This document shows, piece after piece, positions 16,419 to 24,282 of a DNA stretch of 25,074 nucleotides; the first letter of the stretch is position 1, and every line of letters starts with the position of its first letter. This stretch comes from CAZCBD01 sp964496755. Its GTDB lineage: Bacteria; Bacteroidota; Ignavibacteria; Ignavibacteriales; Melioribacteraceae. The position numbers and the translations under genes are program-made. The notes beneath the pieces were generated by a model. It was not told the origin of the DNA. It saw only the letters and a list, made by a program, of their open reading frames with translations, and made no database searches. The stretch is from positions 1-25,074 of the forward strand of contig CAZCBD010000016.1 in the NCBI GenBank assembly GCA_964496755.1. Direction: 5' to 3'.

Positions 16419-17534
16419 GTGAAAAAAAATATTTCTAAAATATTGCTACTGTTGGTTTCGTTATTAATTATTCTGGGAATGGGATTAGTACTCACTGCCA
16501 GCAGCACTTATAGTCAGCTTAAGTTCGATTCAGTGTATCACTTGTTTAATTCACATTTAGTACGTGTTTTAATGGCTTTTTTCGCGTTAATTATTTTTGC
16601 AAAAATTCCTTATACGTTTTATAAAAAACATACAAAAAAAATTATTTCGGTAGTTGTTTTCTTATTGTTGTTTACGTTTATTGTGGCAACAAGAGTTAAA
16701 GGTGCCAGCAGGTGGTTGAACTTTTACTTATTTAGTGTGCAACCCTCTGAAATAGCAAAAATAGCTTTGCTAATGCATCTTTCATATATGATTGAAAAAA
16801 AGGAAGATTTAATTAAAGATTTTAAAAAAGGTTATGTGTTTTTACTTTTTTGGATTTTACTTGTAAGTGCTTTAGTTTTAATTCAACCGAATGTTAGTAC
16901 AAGCATTATAATAATTGTGTTATCTTTTACTCTTTTATATGTGGGAGGGGCAAGATTTAAGCACATAATTTCAACTATAGGGATACTTGTAATTGTTGGC
17001 GGTGCGGTAATTATGATTTTTCCTCATTCCAGAGAAAGGGTTCTCTCATTTTTTAATGCCTTATTAAACGGAACGGATATTAATATTCAAGTAACTCAAG
17101 CTAAGATCGGATTAGGTAGCGGAGGTTGGCTGGGAGTGGGATTAGGAAAAAGCGGGCAGGCGGATTTGTTTTTACCCGAAGCCTATGGCGATTTTATTTT
17201 TTCCGTACTTGGCGAACAACTTGGTTTTATCGGCAGTTTTTTTGTTTTATCAATTTACATGATGATATTTCTTATTGGAATTTATATTGCAAAAAATGCC
17301 GTAGATGATTTTGGTCAATTATTAGCTTTCGGATTGGCTTTTAATATTGTAATAAGTGCTTTTATAAATGCATCAGTAGTTATCGGGTTATTGCCAACTA
17401 CGGGAATTACACTTCCCTTTATCAGCTATGGCGGAACCTCTATTACGTTTATGTGTGCGTCGATAGGGATTATTTTAAATATTTCCAAACATTCAATCAG
17501 AAAAAATTTAATCAGAAAAAAAGAACTTTATTAG
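16419..17534 (+). CDS. ftsW: Septal peptidoglycan glycosyltransferase FtsW (SEDS family)
   Basis: The product is 371 residues with about ten membrane segments. SEDS proteins polymerise lipid II into glycan strands; FtsW does so at the septum with FtsI. Family motifs are GASRWLNF...SVQPSEIAK (95-114), the extracytoplasmic loop with LPEAYGDFIFSVLGEQLG (252-269), where Asp258 matches the essential SEDS aspartate, and TGITLPFISYGGTS (328-341). The usual QPDxGT is QPNVSTS here (156-162). RodA shares these motifs, but position between murD and murG supports FtsW. The start codon is a GTG immediately after the murD TAA, with no spacer and no clear ribosome site, so expression probably depends on translation of murD. 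Confidence 0.95.
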   Translation: MKKNISKILLLLVSLLIILGMGLVLTASSTYSQLKFDSVYHLFNSHLVRVLMAFFALIIFAKIPYTFYKKHTKKIISVVVFLLLFTFIVATRVKGASRWLNFYLFSVQPSEIAKIALLMHLSYMIEKKEDLIKDFKKGYVFLLFWILLVSALVLIQPNVSTSIIIIVLSFTLLYVGGARFKHIISTIGILVIVGGAVIMIFPHSRERVLSFFNALLNGTDINIQVTQAKIGLGSGGWLGVGLGKSGQADLFLPEAYGDFIFSVLGEQLGFIGSFFVLSIYMMIFLIGIYIAKNAVDDFGQLLAFGLAFNIVISAFINASVVIGLLPTTGITLPFISYGGTSITFMCASIGIILNISKHSIRKNLIRKKELY

Positions 17535-17538
17535 ATAG

Positions 17539-18633
17539 ATGATTAAGAAAAAGAAAAATAGAATAATTTTAGCAGGTGGTGGTACCGGTGGACATTTATA
17601 TCCTGCGGTTGCTGTAGCCGAACAACTGAGGAAGGTTTATCCGGATGCTGAAATTTTATTTGTCGGAACAAAAGATAAAATAGAATCGAAAGTGGTGCCT
17701 AAGCTTGGGTTTAATTATAAATCAATAACTATCAGCGGTTTTTCACGAAAGCTGACACTAAAAAATTTGCTTTTCCCATTTAAATTAATTTGGGGATTAT
17801 TTCAGTCGCTCATTATTAATATGAAATTTAAACCTACTGTTGCCATTGGAACGGGAGCTTATGTTTCGGGGCCTGTAATTTGGACAGCATCATTGCTCGG
17901 AGCAAAAGTGATTTTACTTGAACAAAACAGCTATCCGGGTATTACTAATAGAATACTTGAAAAGGTTGCGGATGAAATTCATTTAAGTTTTGATGATGCA
18001 AAAAAATATTTCAGATTTCAGAGTAAATTACAAGTTACAGGTAATCCGATCAGAGTTAATTTAAAATTAATTGATAAAAAATCCGCGTTGGAAGTTTTTC
18101 AGTTTGATGCTACTAAAAAAACTTTACTCGTATTGGGTGGCAGTCTTGGTGCCGAATCTATAAATGAAGCGGTTGTAAAAAATCTTGATGTTTTGAATTC
18201 AAATAATATTCAAGTGATATGGCAAACCGGAGATAAATATTTTCAGACATATCAATATTTAAATTCTCCGATGGTTAGAGTAATGCCGTTTATAGAAAAT
18301 GTTGCGGCAGCATATTCATCGGCCGATTTAATATTGGCAAGAGCCGGAGCAACAACAATTGCCGAAGCTGCAAATTTAGGTTTGCCTGTTATTTTTGTGC
18401 CTTCTGAAAATGTTGCGGCTAATCATCAATACGAAAATGCAAAATCACTTGAGGCGGTTGGTGCGGCTAATCTTATTACCGACGATAAAATATCCGAAAA
18501 ATTGGCTTTAAAAGTTACAGAGCTGATTTTTAATAATGATAAATTAAATGAGTACAAAGAAAAAATTAAATTATTTTCAAAACCGGAGGCTGCTGCTATT
18601 ATTGCCGAAAGTGCAATCAAGCTTTCCGAATAA
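17539..18633 (+). CDS. murG: Lipid II-forming GlcNAc transferase MurG
   Basis: The product is 364 residues, the normal length. MurG is a peripheral inner-membrane GT-B glycosyltransferase that adds GlcNAc from UDP-GlcNAc to lipid I, giving lipid II. The N-terminal lipid I-binding loop AGGGTGGHLYPA is at 12-23, GTGAYVSGP at 104-112 and LEQNSYPG at 127-134. The C-terminal donor domain shows LGGSLGA (199-205), PFIENVAAAYSSADL (250-264) and the UDP-GlcNAc-binding ARAGATTIAEAANLG (267-281). The N-terminal Lys/Arg cluster (residues 3-8) is common in membrane-associated MurG. The gene starts 4 bases after the ftsW stop. Confidence 0.98.
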   Translation: MIKKKKNRIILAGGGTGGHLYPAVAVAEQLRKVYPDAEILFVGTKDKIESKVVPKLGFNYKSITISGFSRKLTLKNLLFPFKLIWGLFQSLIINMKFKPTVAIGTGAYVSGPVIWTASLLGAKVILLEQNSYPGITNRILEKVADEIHLSFDDAKKYFRFQSKLQVTGNPIRVNLKLIDKKSALEVFQFDATKKTLLVLGGSLGAESINEAVVKNLDVLNSNNIQVIWQTGDKYFQTYQYLNSPMVRVMPFIENVAAAYSSADLILARAGATTIAEAANLGLPVIFVPSENVAANHQYENAKSLEAVGAANLITDDKISEKLALKVTELIFNNDKLNEYKEKIKLFSKPEAAAIIAESAIKLSE

Positions 18634-18645
18634 TGAAGGATTTTT

Positions 18646-20019
18646 ATGTTTCACAAAGTAATTAATAAAATACATTTTATTGGAATTGGTGGAATTGGAA
18701 TGAGCGGAATTGCCGAGATACTATTAAATCAGGGATTTAAAATTTCGGGTTCCGATTTAAACGAAAGCGACATAACAAAAAGATTAGAAAAATTAGGTGT
18801 TGAGTTCTTTAAAGGACACTCGAAAGAAAATCTGAAAGGTGTTGATGTAGTTGTTTATTCATCGGCCGTAAATAAAAATAATATCGAAGTTACCGAAGCA
18901 ATTGAGCGGAAAATACCCGTAATAAAACGTTCTGAAATGCTTGCCGAATGTATGCGAATGAAATATGGAATTAGCATTGCAGGAACACATGGAAAAACAA
19001 CTACCACATCAATGGTGGGATTGGTTTTAACAGAAGCCGGAATTGATCCTACCATTATAGTTGGCGGAAAGCTTAGCGGTTTAGGCGGTACTAATGCACG
19101 CCTTGGCAATAGCAATTATATTGTTGTTGAAGCCGATGAATTTGATAGAACCTTTTTACGATTAACACCAACAATTGCCGCAATAACAACTTTGGAAAAA
19201 GAACATTTAGATACTTACAAAGATTTGGATGATATAAAATCGGCATTTGTTGAGTTTGCAAATAAAGTTCCTTTTTTCGGCTTTGTGTTGCTGTGTTTAG
19301 ATGAACCGGCATTGCAGGATATTATTCCGTTAATTAATAAAAAGGTTCTTACTTACGGAACAACTTCCCAAGCTGATATAAGAGCAGTGGATATTGAGTT
19401 TGACAATCACTTGAGTACTTTTACAGTTGTTTATAAAAATAAGGAACTTGGTATAATAGAATTAAATTTACCCGGAATTCATAATGTTAAAAATGCACTG
19501 GTTGCAATTACGATTGCAATTGAATTGGGTGTTGACTTTACCGTAATTCAAAATGCACTTAAACAATTTAAGGGTGTCTACAGAAGGTTCGAAACAAAAT
19601 ATAACAAAGAGATTCTAGTGATTGATGATTATGCACACCATCCCACGGAAATAAATGCAACCCTTACAGGCATTAGGCAAGGATGGAAACGCAGATTGAT
19701 AGCTGTTTTTCAGCCGCATCTTTATTCACGTACACGCGATTTTTATGAGGAATTTGGCAGAGCTTTTTTGAATTCCGACGTTTTTGTTTGCACTGATGTT
19801 TATCCTGCAAGAGAAGAAAAAATTGAAGGCATTAGTGGTAAACTAATTGCCGAGGCGGCAAAAAAATTCGGACATAAAAATATAATTTACGAAGCGGATA
19901 AAAATAATTTGCCGGCAGTGTTAAAAAAAATAATTCAACCTGATGATATTGTTATTACTCTTGGTGCCGGTGATATTTGGAAATATGGCGAAAAGTTTGT
20001 TGAGGAATTAAAAAAATAA
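18646..20019 (+). CDS. murC: UDP-N-acetylmuramate:L-alanine ligase MurC
   Basis: The product is 457 residues. MurC adds the first stem-peptide residue, L-Ala, to UDP-MurNAc in the cytoplasm. The Rossmann-like opening HFIGIGGIGMSGIAE is at 10-24, followed by YSSAV (71-75) and the ATP-binding GTHGKTTTTSM (113-123). EADEFDRTF (162-170) and LEKEHLDTY (183-191) lie in the central domain. DDYAHHPTEI (327-336) and FQPHLYSRTRDF (355-366) in the C-terminal domain are diagnostic for MurC. An AGGA at 18637-18640, five bases before the ATG, gives it its own ribosome site. ftsQ begins directly after the stop. murB, a frequent neighbour, is missing here. Confidence 0.98.
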   Translation: MFHKVINKIHFIGIGGIGMSGIAEILLNQGFKISGSDLNESDITKRLEKLGVEFFKGHSKENLKGVDVVVYSSAVNKNNIEVTEAIERKIPVIKRSEMLAECMRMKYGISIAGTHGKTTTTSMVGLVLTEAGIDPTIIVGGKLSGLGGTNARLGNSNYIVVEADEFDRTFLRLTPTIAAITTLEKEHLDTYKDLDDIKSAFVEFANKVPFFGFVLLCLDEPALQDIIPLINKKVLTYGTTSQADIRAVDIEFDNHLSTFTVVYKNKELGIIELNLPGIHNVKNALVAITIAIELGVDFTVIQNALKQFKGVYRRFETKYNKEILVIDDYAHHPTEINATLTGIRQGWKRRLIAVFQPHLYSRTRDFYEEFGRAFLNSDVFVCTDVYPAREEKIEGISGKLIAEAAKKFGHKNIIYEADKNNLPAVLKKIIQPDDIVITLGAGDIWKYGEKFVEELKK

Positions 20020-20778
20020 ATGTCTAAGAAAATTAAAATATCGGGTATTATATTTTTGCTATTTGTTTCGGCTCTGATTCTTTGGATGTCTTTTGCCATT
20101 GAAGAGAATAATGTTAATAAAATTAAATCGGTTAAAATAAAAGGTAATTATTATTTAACCCAAAATGATTATTTGAACTTTGCATTTTTAAATAATAAAA
20201 ATCGATTAAAAAACTTAACTCTTAATATAATTTGTGACAGACTTTTGAAACATCCTTATATAAAAACTGTTGATGCAAAATATTCCGGGAATGGAGTTGT
20301 GGAAGTTGAATTGAAAGAAAAAAAATTCGAGGCATTTATTATTAATAAAGATCAAATGTTTTTATTAACGGATAATATTTGTTTAATCCCGAACATTTCA
20401 AATTTGAAATATTCGGATTTGCCGATAATTACAAATATATCTGCAGGTAAAGAATTAAAACGTTTCGCAATTCTGAAAAATAATGTTCAAATAAAAAAAT
20501 CATTAAGAATTATTATGGCCATGAAATTACTGAGTCGAGAGTTTTATTCCGATCTATCTGAGATAGATTTCAGTAACGGACAAAATATTTTATTAAGATT
20601 TTCCAGTAAAGATTATCCTGTGGTTATTGGAGAAAATGATGAAGTAACCCGAGTGGTTTATTTATATAAACTTTGGAACTCGTTGAAAGATAAAAAGCAT
20701 AATGATTTTATTGATTACATAGATTTAAGATATAGCAAAAAAATATACATCGGAATTACCGAAGGAATAGAGTCATAA
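20020..20778 (+). CDS. ftsQ: FtsQ/DivIB-type divisome protein
   Basis: The product is 252 residues: a very short cytoplasmic tail (MSKKIK), one membrane helix at about 7-27, a POTRA-like region at about 34-103 (SVKIKGNYYLTQNDYLNF ... HPYIKTVDAKYSGNGVVEVELKEKK), and a beta domain to the end. FtsQ links early cytoplasmic and late periplasmic division proteins through FtsB/FtsL. Primary sequence is poorly conserved in this family, so the call uses topology, the POTRA pattern and the place between murC and ftsA. The ATG follows the murC TAA with no gap, and no clear Shine-Dalgarno site is seen. Confidence 0.9.
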   Translation: MSKKIKISGIIFLLFVSALILWMSFAIEENNVNKIKSVKIKGNYYLTQNDYLNFAFLNNKNRLKNLTLNIICDRLLKHPYIKTVDAKYSGNGVVEVELKEKKFEAFIINKDQMFLLTDNICLIPNISNLKYSDLPIITNISAGKELKRFAILKNNVQIKKSLRIIMAMKLLSREFYSDLSEIDFSNGQNILLRFSSKDYPVVIGENDEVTRVVYLYKLWNSLKDKKHNDFIDYIDLRYSKKIYIGITEGIES

Positions 20779-20788
20779 GGAAAATGAT

Positions 20789-22033
20789 ATGAAAAAAAAC
20801 ATTATAGCCGGTTTGGACTTAGGAACAACAAAAGTATGTGCTGTTATCGCGGAACAGGATGGGACCGACATTAATGTACTTGGATTTGGTGCAGTTGAAT
20901 CCACAGGGTTAACCCGAGGTCAAGTTTCAAATTTAACTAAAACCGCAGAAGCAATTTCGCAAGCAATGGATAAAGCTCAGACTATTGCCGGGGTTGAAAT
21001 TTCTCGGGTTAATGTTGGTGTTGCGGGTGAACATATCCGGAGCCTGAGACATCGAAATTATGTTACTATCAGCAATCCGGAAAAGGAAATAATGCGTGAA
21101 GACATTATTCGTTTAAAAGAGGATGTTAAAACCATTGCAATTCCTTCCGAAAGCCAAATACTTCATATCATTCCCGAAGAATTTATAGTTGATACTCATT
21201 CGGGCATAGAAGACCCGATTGGAATGTGCGGCTCAAAATTAGAAGCAGTTAACCATGTGGTAATTGCATCTTCAACATCTCTTAGAAACATTCAACGTTC
21301 AATAGAGCGTGCCGGATATGAAGTAGGGAATTATATTTTACAACCTCTTGCTTCAAGCGCTTCGGTATTGGAAGAGAATGAAATTGATTTAGGCGTAATA
21401 CTGATTGATATAGGTGGGGGCACTACCGATGTAGCAATCTTTCATAACAAAAGCATAAAATATACGAAAGTATTCGGTGTGGCCGGCAATCAAGTAACTC
21501 GTGATATTCGCGAATCGCTTGGAATTGTTACAAGTGAAGCCGAGCAGCTTAAAAAAAATTATGGCTATGCCACTCAAAAAGCAATTGTAAAAGAAGAGGA
21601 AATTTTGATTAAGGGTGTTGGTGCGCGGGGAAATATTAAAATTCCCGTCACACTTTTAACTCAAATTATTCACGTTCGCATGAAAGAATTATTTGCATTT
21701 ATAGATAAAGATTTAAGGCAAACAGGACTAAAAAATAAAGTTAAAGCAGGTGTTGTTTTAACAGGCGGAGGTTCTTTATTACATGGTTGTGTTGAATTGG
21801 CCGAGGAAGTTTTCGGATTACCGGCAAAAATAGGTGTACCGGAAGAATTTAATGTGCCGATTCCAAAAGAAATTCAAAAGCCCGAATTTGCAACCGTTGC
21901 AGGATTAATTCGCGGGTTGCCTGATAATATTGCCGATGAAGCAGATAATATTGAAAAAAATAAAGTAAATAAAAACAAGAAACAGTTCACCGGTTTCTTT
22001 AAAAAAGTTTTAGATTTTTTTGATGAATTATAA
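20789..22033 (+). CDS. ftsA: Cell division actin-like protein FtsA
   Basis: The product is 414 residues of the actin/Hsp70 ATPase fold. FtsA tethers FtsZ filaments to the inner membrane and recruits later division proteins. The phosphate-binding loops are GLDLGTTKVCAVI (8-20) and LIDIGGGTTDVAIF (205-218), with TGGGSLLHG at 325-333 for the adenosine site. The region 82-165 corresponds to the FtsA-specific 1C/SHS2 domain. The last 15 residues (400-414, TGFFKKVLDFFDEL after Phe) form an amphipathic helix of the kind used as membrane-targeting sequence, reached through a Lys/Asn-rich linker. AAGGA (20777-20781) lies seven bases before the ATG. Confidence 0.98.
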   Translation: MKKNIIAGLDLGTTKVCAVIAEQDGTDINVLGFGAVESTGLTRGQVSNLTKTAEAISQAMDKAQTIAGVEISRVNVGVAGEHIRSLRHRNYVTISNPEKEIMREDIIRLKEDVKTIAIPSESQILHIIPEEFIVDTHSGIEDPIGMCGSKLEAVNHVVIASSTSLRNIQRSIERAGYEVGNYILQPLASSASVLEENEIDLGVILIDIGGGTTDVAIFHNKSIKYTKVFGVAGNQVTRDIRESLGIVTSEAEQLKKNYGYATQKAIVKEEEILIKGVGARGNIKIPVTLLTQIIHVRMKELFAFIDKDLRQTGLKNKVKAGVVLTGGGSLLHGCVELAEEVFGLPAKIGVPEEFNVPIPKEIQKPEFATVAGLIRGLPDNIADEADNIEKNKVNKNKKQFTGFFKKVLDFFDEL

Positions 22034-22042
22034 TTTCACAAC

Positions 22043-22050
22043 AAGGAGGT
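22043..22050 (+). promoter_or_regulatory. Strong ribosome binding site of ftsZ
   Basis: AAGGAGGT is a full match to the 16S anti-Shine-Dalgarno sequence and the strongest such site in the cluster. It lies 4 bases before the ATG at 22055 but only 1 base before the ATG at 22052, so it favours the second ATG as start. Confidence 0.85.
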
Positions 22051-22054
22051 AATG

Positions 22055-23350
22055 ATGCCAAGATTTGCCACTTTAGATATTGACACAACTAAAATTTCAG
22101 CGGAATTAAAGGTTGTTGGTGTAGGCGGCGGTGGCTGCAACGCAATTGACAGCATGATTAATCGCGGTTTAACAGGTGTTGAATATGTTGCAATTAATAC
22201 TGATAATCAAGCTTTATTGAATAGTAAAGCTCAACACAAAATTCAAATCGGGAAAAACAAAACCAGAGGATTAGGTGCCGGTGCGGATCCTAATACAGGC
22301 CGAGAGGCTGCAGAAGAAGATCGTGAGAAAATTACAAAAATACTTGAAGGTAGTGATATGGTTTTTGTTACTGCCGGAATGGGTGGCGGAACAGGAACCG
22401 GAGCGGCTCCTCTTGTTGCTTCTATTGCTAAAAGTTTGGATGCGCTTGTAATTGGAATTGTTACGAAACCTTTCCGTTGGGAAGGCAAAAAGAGAATGAT
22501 GAATGCCGAAAATGGTATCAATGAGTTACAAAGGTATGTTGATAGTTTAATTGTAATCCCCAATGAAAGATTGCTAAGTATTATTGACAACCAAATGTCT
22601 GCAAATCAAGCATTCGACAAACCAAATGAAGTTTTATATGAAGCAACTCGCGGAATAGCCGATATTATTACTATTAACGGTATTATAAACGTTGACTTTG
22701 CAGATGTTCGTTCGGTTATGCGTGGCAGCGGAAAAGCAATTATGGGTTGCGGAACTGCCAGTGGCGAAAATCGTGCCGTTAAAGCGGCTCACGATGCAAT
22801 TTCTTCTCCTCTTTTGGAAGGCATTAGTATTAAAGGAGCTAAGAATATTTTGTTGAATGTTTCAGGTTCAAATAATTTAACCATGCAAGAAATTGATGAA
22901 GGAAACAGAGTGATTTACGAAGCTGCAGGCGAAGAAGCTAATGTTATTTTCGGATGGGTAAACAAAGAGGATATGAATGAAAATGTTTCTTATACCGTAA
23001 TTGCTACGGGATTTGAAGCCGATCAGAAAAACGGTTTTAACGGTCTATCTACCGTTAAGGAAGAAAAGAAAACCAAAAGAGAAGATACGGAATTGCCGGC
23101 AACCGGATTTATGCCCAAAGATTTAATAATTGAAGAAAAAATAGAAGATATTTCGGAAGAAGATCTAAATGTTCCTACTATAGTTAGAGTGAAAGGTTCA
23201 TCTCGCAAAATATTAGATGATTTTAATTTTCCATCCGTTGGATACAAAGTTGAAGAAAAGCCCGAAAGCGAAACAAAAAAAGAAACTGTTCAAGAAAATT
23301 TGTTTTCAGAGCAAAGTAGTTCTAACTTTTTACGAAAAATGATGGATTAA
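22055..23350 (+). CDS. ftsZ: Cell division tubulin homologue FtsZ
   Basis: FtsZ is the GTPase that forms the cytokinetic ring. The ATG at 22055 gives 431 residues (MPRFATLDID); the ATG at 22052 adds one Met but sits too close to the ribosome site. The nucleotide-binding GVGGGGCNAID is at 23-33 (22055 numbering), the tubulin signature GGGTGTG at 110-116, and the T7 catalytic loop NVDFADVR at 212-219. The globular domain ends near 320. A charged, disordered linker of about 100 residues follows. It contains EDLNVPTIVRVKG (369-381), which resembles the conserved C-terminal peptide that binds FtsA and other partners. The protein then ends in SSNFLRKMMD, which also resembles that peptide. The gene lies 21 bases after ftsA and closes the cluster. 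Confidence 0.98.
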   Translation: MPRFATLDIDTTKISAELKVVGVGGGGCNAIDSMINRGLTGVEYVAINTDNQALLNSKAQHKIQIGKNKTRGLGAGADPNTGREAAEEDREKITKILEGSDMVFVTAGMGGGTGTGAAPLVASIAKSLDALVIGIVTKPFRWEGKKRMMNAENGINELQRYVDSLIVIPNERLLSIIDNQMSANQAFDKPNEVLYEATRGIADIITINGIINVDFADVRSVMRGSGKAIMGCGTASGENRAVKAAHDAISSPLLEGISIKGAKNILLNVSGSNNLTMQEIDEGNRVIYEAAGEEANVIFGWVNKEDMNENVSYTVIATGFEADQKNGFNGLSTVKEEKKTKREDTELPATGFMPKDLIIEEKIEDISEEDLNVPTIVRVKGSSRKILDDFNFPSVGYKVEEKPESETKKETVQENLFSEQSSSNFLRKMMD

Positions 23351-23379
23351 AACCAATCTATATTCTTTAATAAATTTTG

Positions 23380-23458
23380 GGAAGGTCGATTTTGGTTTCC
23401 CCTTGTTGTGTTTTATTGCGGTATTTGGCATCCCGCTGTGAAACCAACGACCTTCTTT
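23380..23458 (+). terminator. Large interrupted stem-loop after ftsZ, candidate terminator or structured RNA
   Basis: GAAGGTCG (23381-23388) pairs perfectly with CGACCTTC (23448-23455). Inside it GGTTTC (23394-23399) pairs with GAAACC (23440-23445) across an asymmetric internal loop (ATTTT / AA). A short apical stem GCGG (23418-23421) / CCGC (23433-23436) lies within. The structure starts 30 bases after the ftsZ stop and is followed only by TTTAT, so it is not a classic terminator. It could protect the 3' end of the dcw transcript, terminate inefficiently, or be a small RNA. Confidence 0.5.
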
Positions 23459-23513
23459 ATATCACCTGATTTTTACCCTGAATCTTTATGGATATTTTAA
23501 GTATTTTTCGTAT

Positions 23514-23519
23514 TATAAT
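23514..23519 (+). promoter_or_regulatory. Candidate -10 element upstream of the barrel gene
   Basis: A perfect TATAAT lies 35 bases before the ATG at 23554, but no TTGACA-like -35 box is seen at the usual distance. Given the AT richness this is weak evidence. It fits a new transcription unit after the stem-loop that follows ftsZ. Confidence 0.22.
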
Positions 23520-23553
23520 TATCTGTTTTAAAAAATAATTTAATAGCATTTTA

Positions 23554-24267
23554 ATGATCCGCGTAAAATTAACACTTATTTTAGCAATTTTTATTTCTCA
23601 ATTTTTATTTGCACAGGCAAATGTATCAAGAATGGGATTTAAATTCGGGGCTGCAGGCGGTTACGGTAAAATGTTCATTTTTAACAATGCGGATAATTTA
23701 AATTTGGCTTTACGTCAGAACAATTTTCCCGAAATTAAAAACGGAATTTTGGCTTCGGCCGGCGGCGGGTATTTTTATACAATGTTTGTGAAAAATTTGC
23801 GTTTTGGTGGTTTTGCTTTTTCAGGTTCCAATTCGGAATCAATTAAAGAAAATAGCTTTGAAAAGGAAACTGTGATTAATGCAAGTGGCGGCGGTTTTAC
23901 TGTTGAATATACTTTTTCGTTTGTAAAAAAAATCGGTACATCTATCGGGATTATGCTTGGGGGAGGCAGTACGAGTATCAATCTTTATAAAAATGATGGC
24001 AATTTGATTTGGCCTCAAAATATAGTTTCGGAAACAAAAATTAATACGGAATTAACAAACACTTATTTTTTAATTACTCCAATCATAAATGTTGAGATTC
24101 CTTTTTCGCGTTTTATTGCTTTGCGTGCAGGAGTTGGATATAATATTAAAGTTAATAGTGAATGGAAATTTGATAATGGCAAAAGTATTTCAAATATCGA
24201 TAACAATTTAGATGGAGATAATTTGTTTTTACAACTCGGGATTTATGTCGGTTTTTTTGCTTTTTAA
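23554..24267 (+). CDS. Outer-membrane beta-barrel-like protein, function unknown
   Basis: I do not recognise this 237-residue protein as a named family. Residues 1-20 are a signal peptide (MIRVKLTLILAIF... with LFA before Gln), so it is exported. The mature part is rich in Gly, Asn, Phe and alternating hydrophobic residues in strands of about 8-10 residues, for example FGAAGGYGKMFIF, LRFGGFAFSGS, GGGFTVEYTFSF, GIMLGGGST and FLQLGIYVGFFAF. It ends in Phe, as many outer-membrane barrels do. The likely form is a small barrel of about eight to ten strands of the porin/OmpA-like type. No peptidoglycan-binding domain is present. A clear ribosome site is absent before the ATG. rfbB follows after 15 bases, so the two may be co-transcribed, but no functional link is shown. 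Confidence 0.75.
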   Translation: MIRVKLTLILAIFISQFLFAQANVSRMGFKFGAAGGYGKMFIFNNADNLNLALRQNNFPEIKNGILASAGGGYFYTMFVKNLRFGGFAFSGSNSESIKENSFEKETVINASGGGFTVEYTFSFVKKIGTSIGIMLGGGSTSINLYKNDGNLIWPQNIVSETKINTELTNTYFLITPIINVEIPFSRFIALRAGVGYNIKVNSEWKFDNGKSISNIDNNLDGDNLFLQLGIYVGFFAF

Positions 24268-24270
24268 TAT

Positions 24271-24276
24271 GAGGTG
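24271..24276 (+). promoter_or_regulatory. Ribosome binding site deciding the rfbB start
   Basis: GAGGTG is followed by six T and then a TTG codon at 24283, a normal spacing. This supports the TTG start over the in-frame GTG at 24274, which would lie inside the site itself. Confidence 0.6.
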
Positions 24277-24282
24277 TTTTTT

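Noticed and set aside
16884..16904. FtsW QPNVSTS instead of QPDxGT as possible loss of function
   Set aside because: I recall this loop being variable among SEDS proteins of related phyla, and the essential Asp in LPEAYGDF is present, so the enzyme is probably active.
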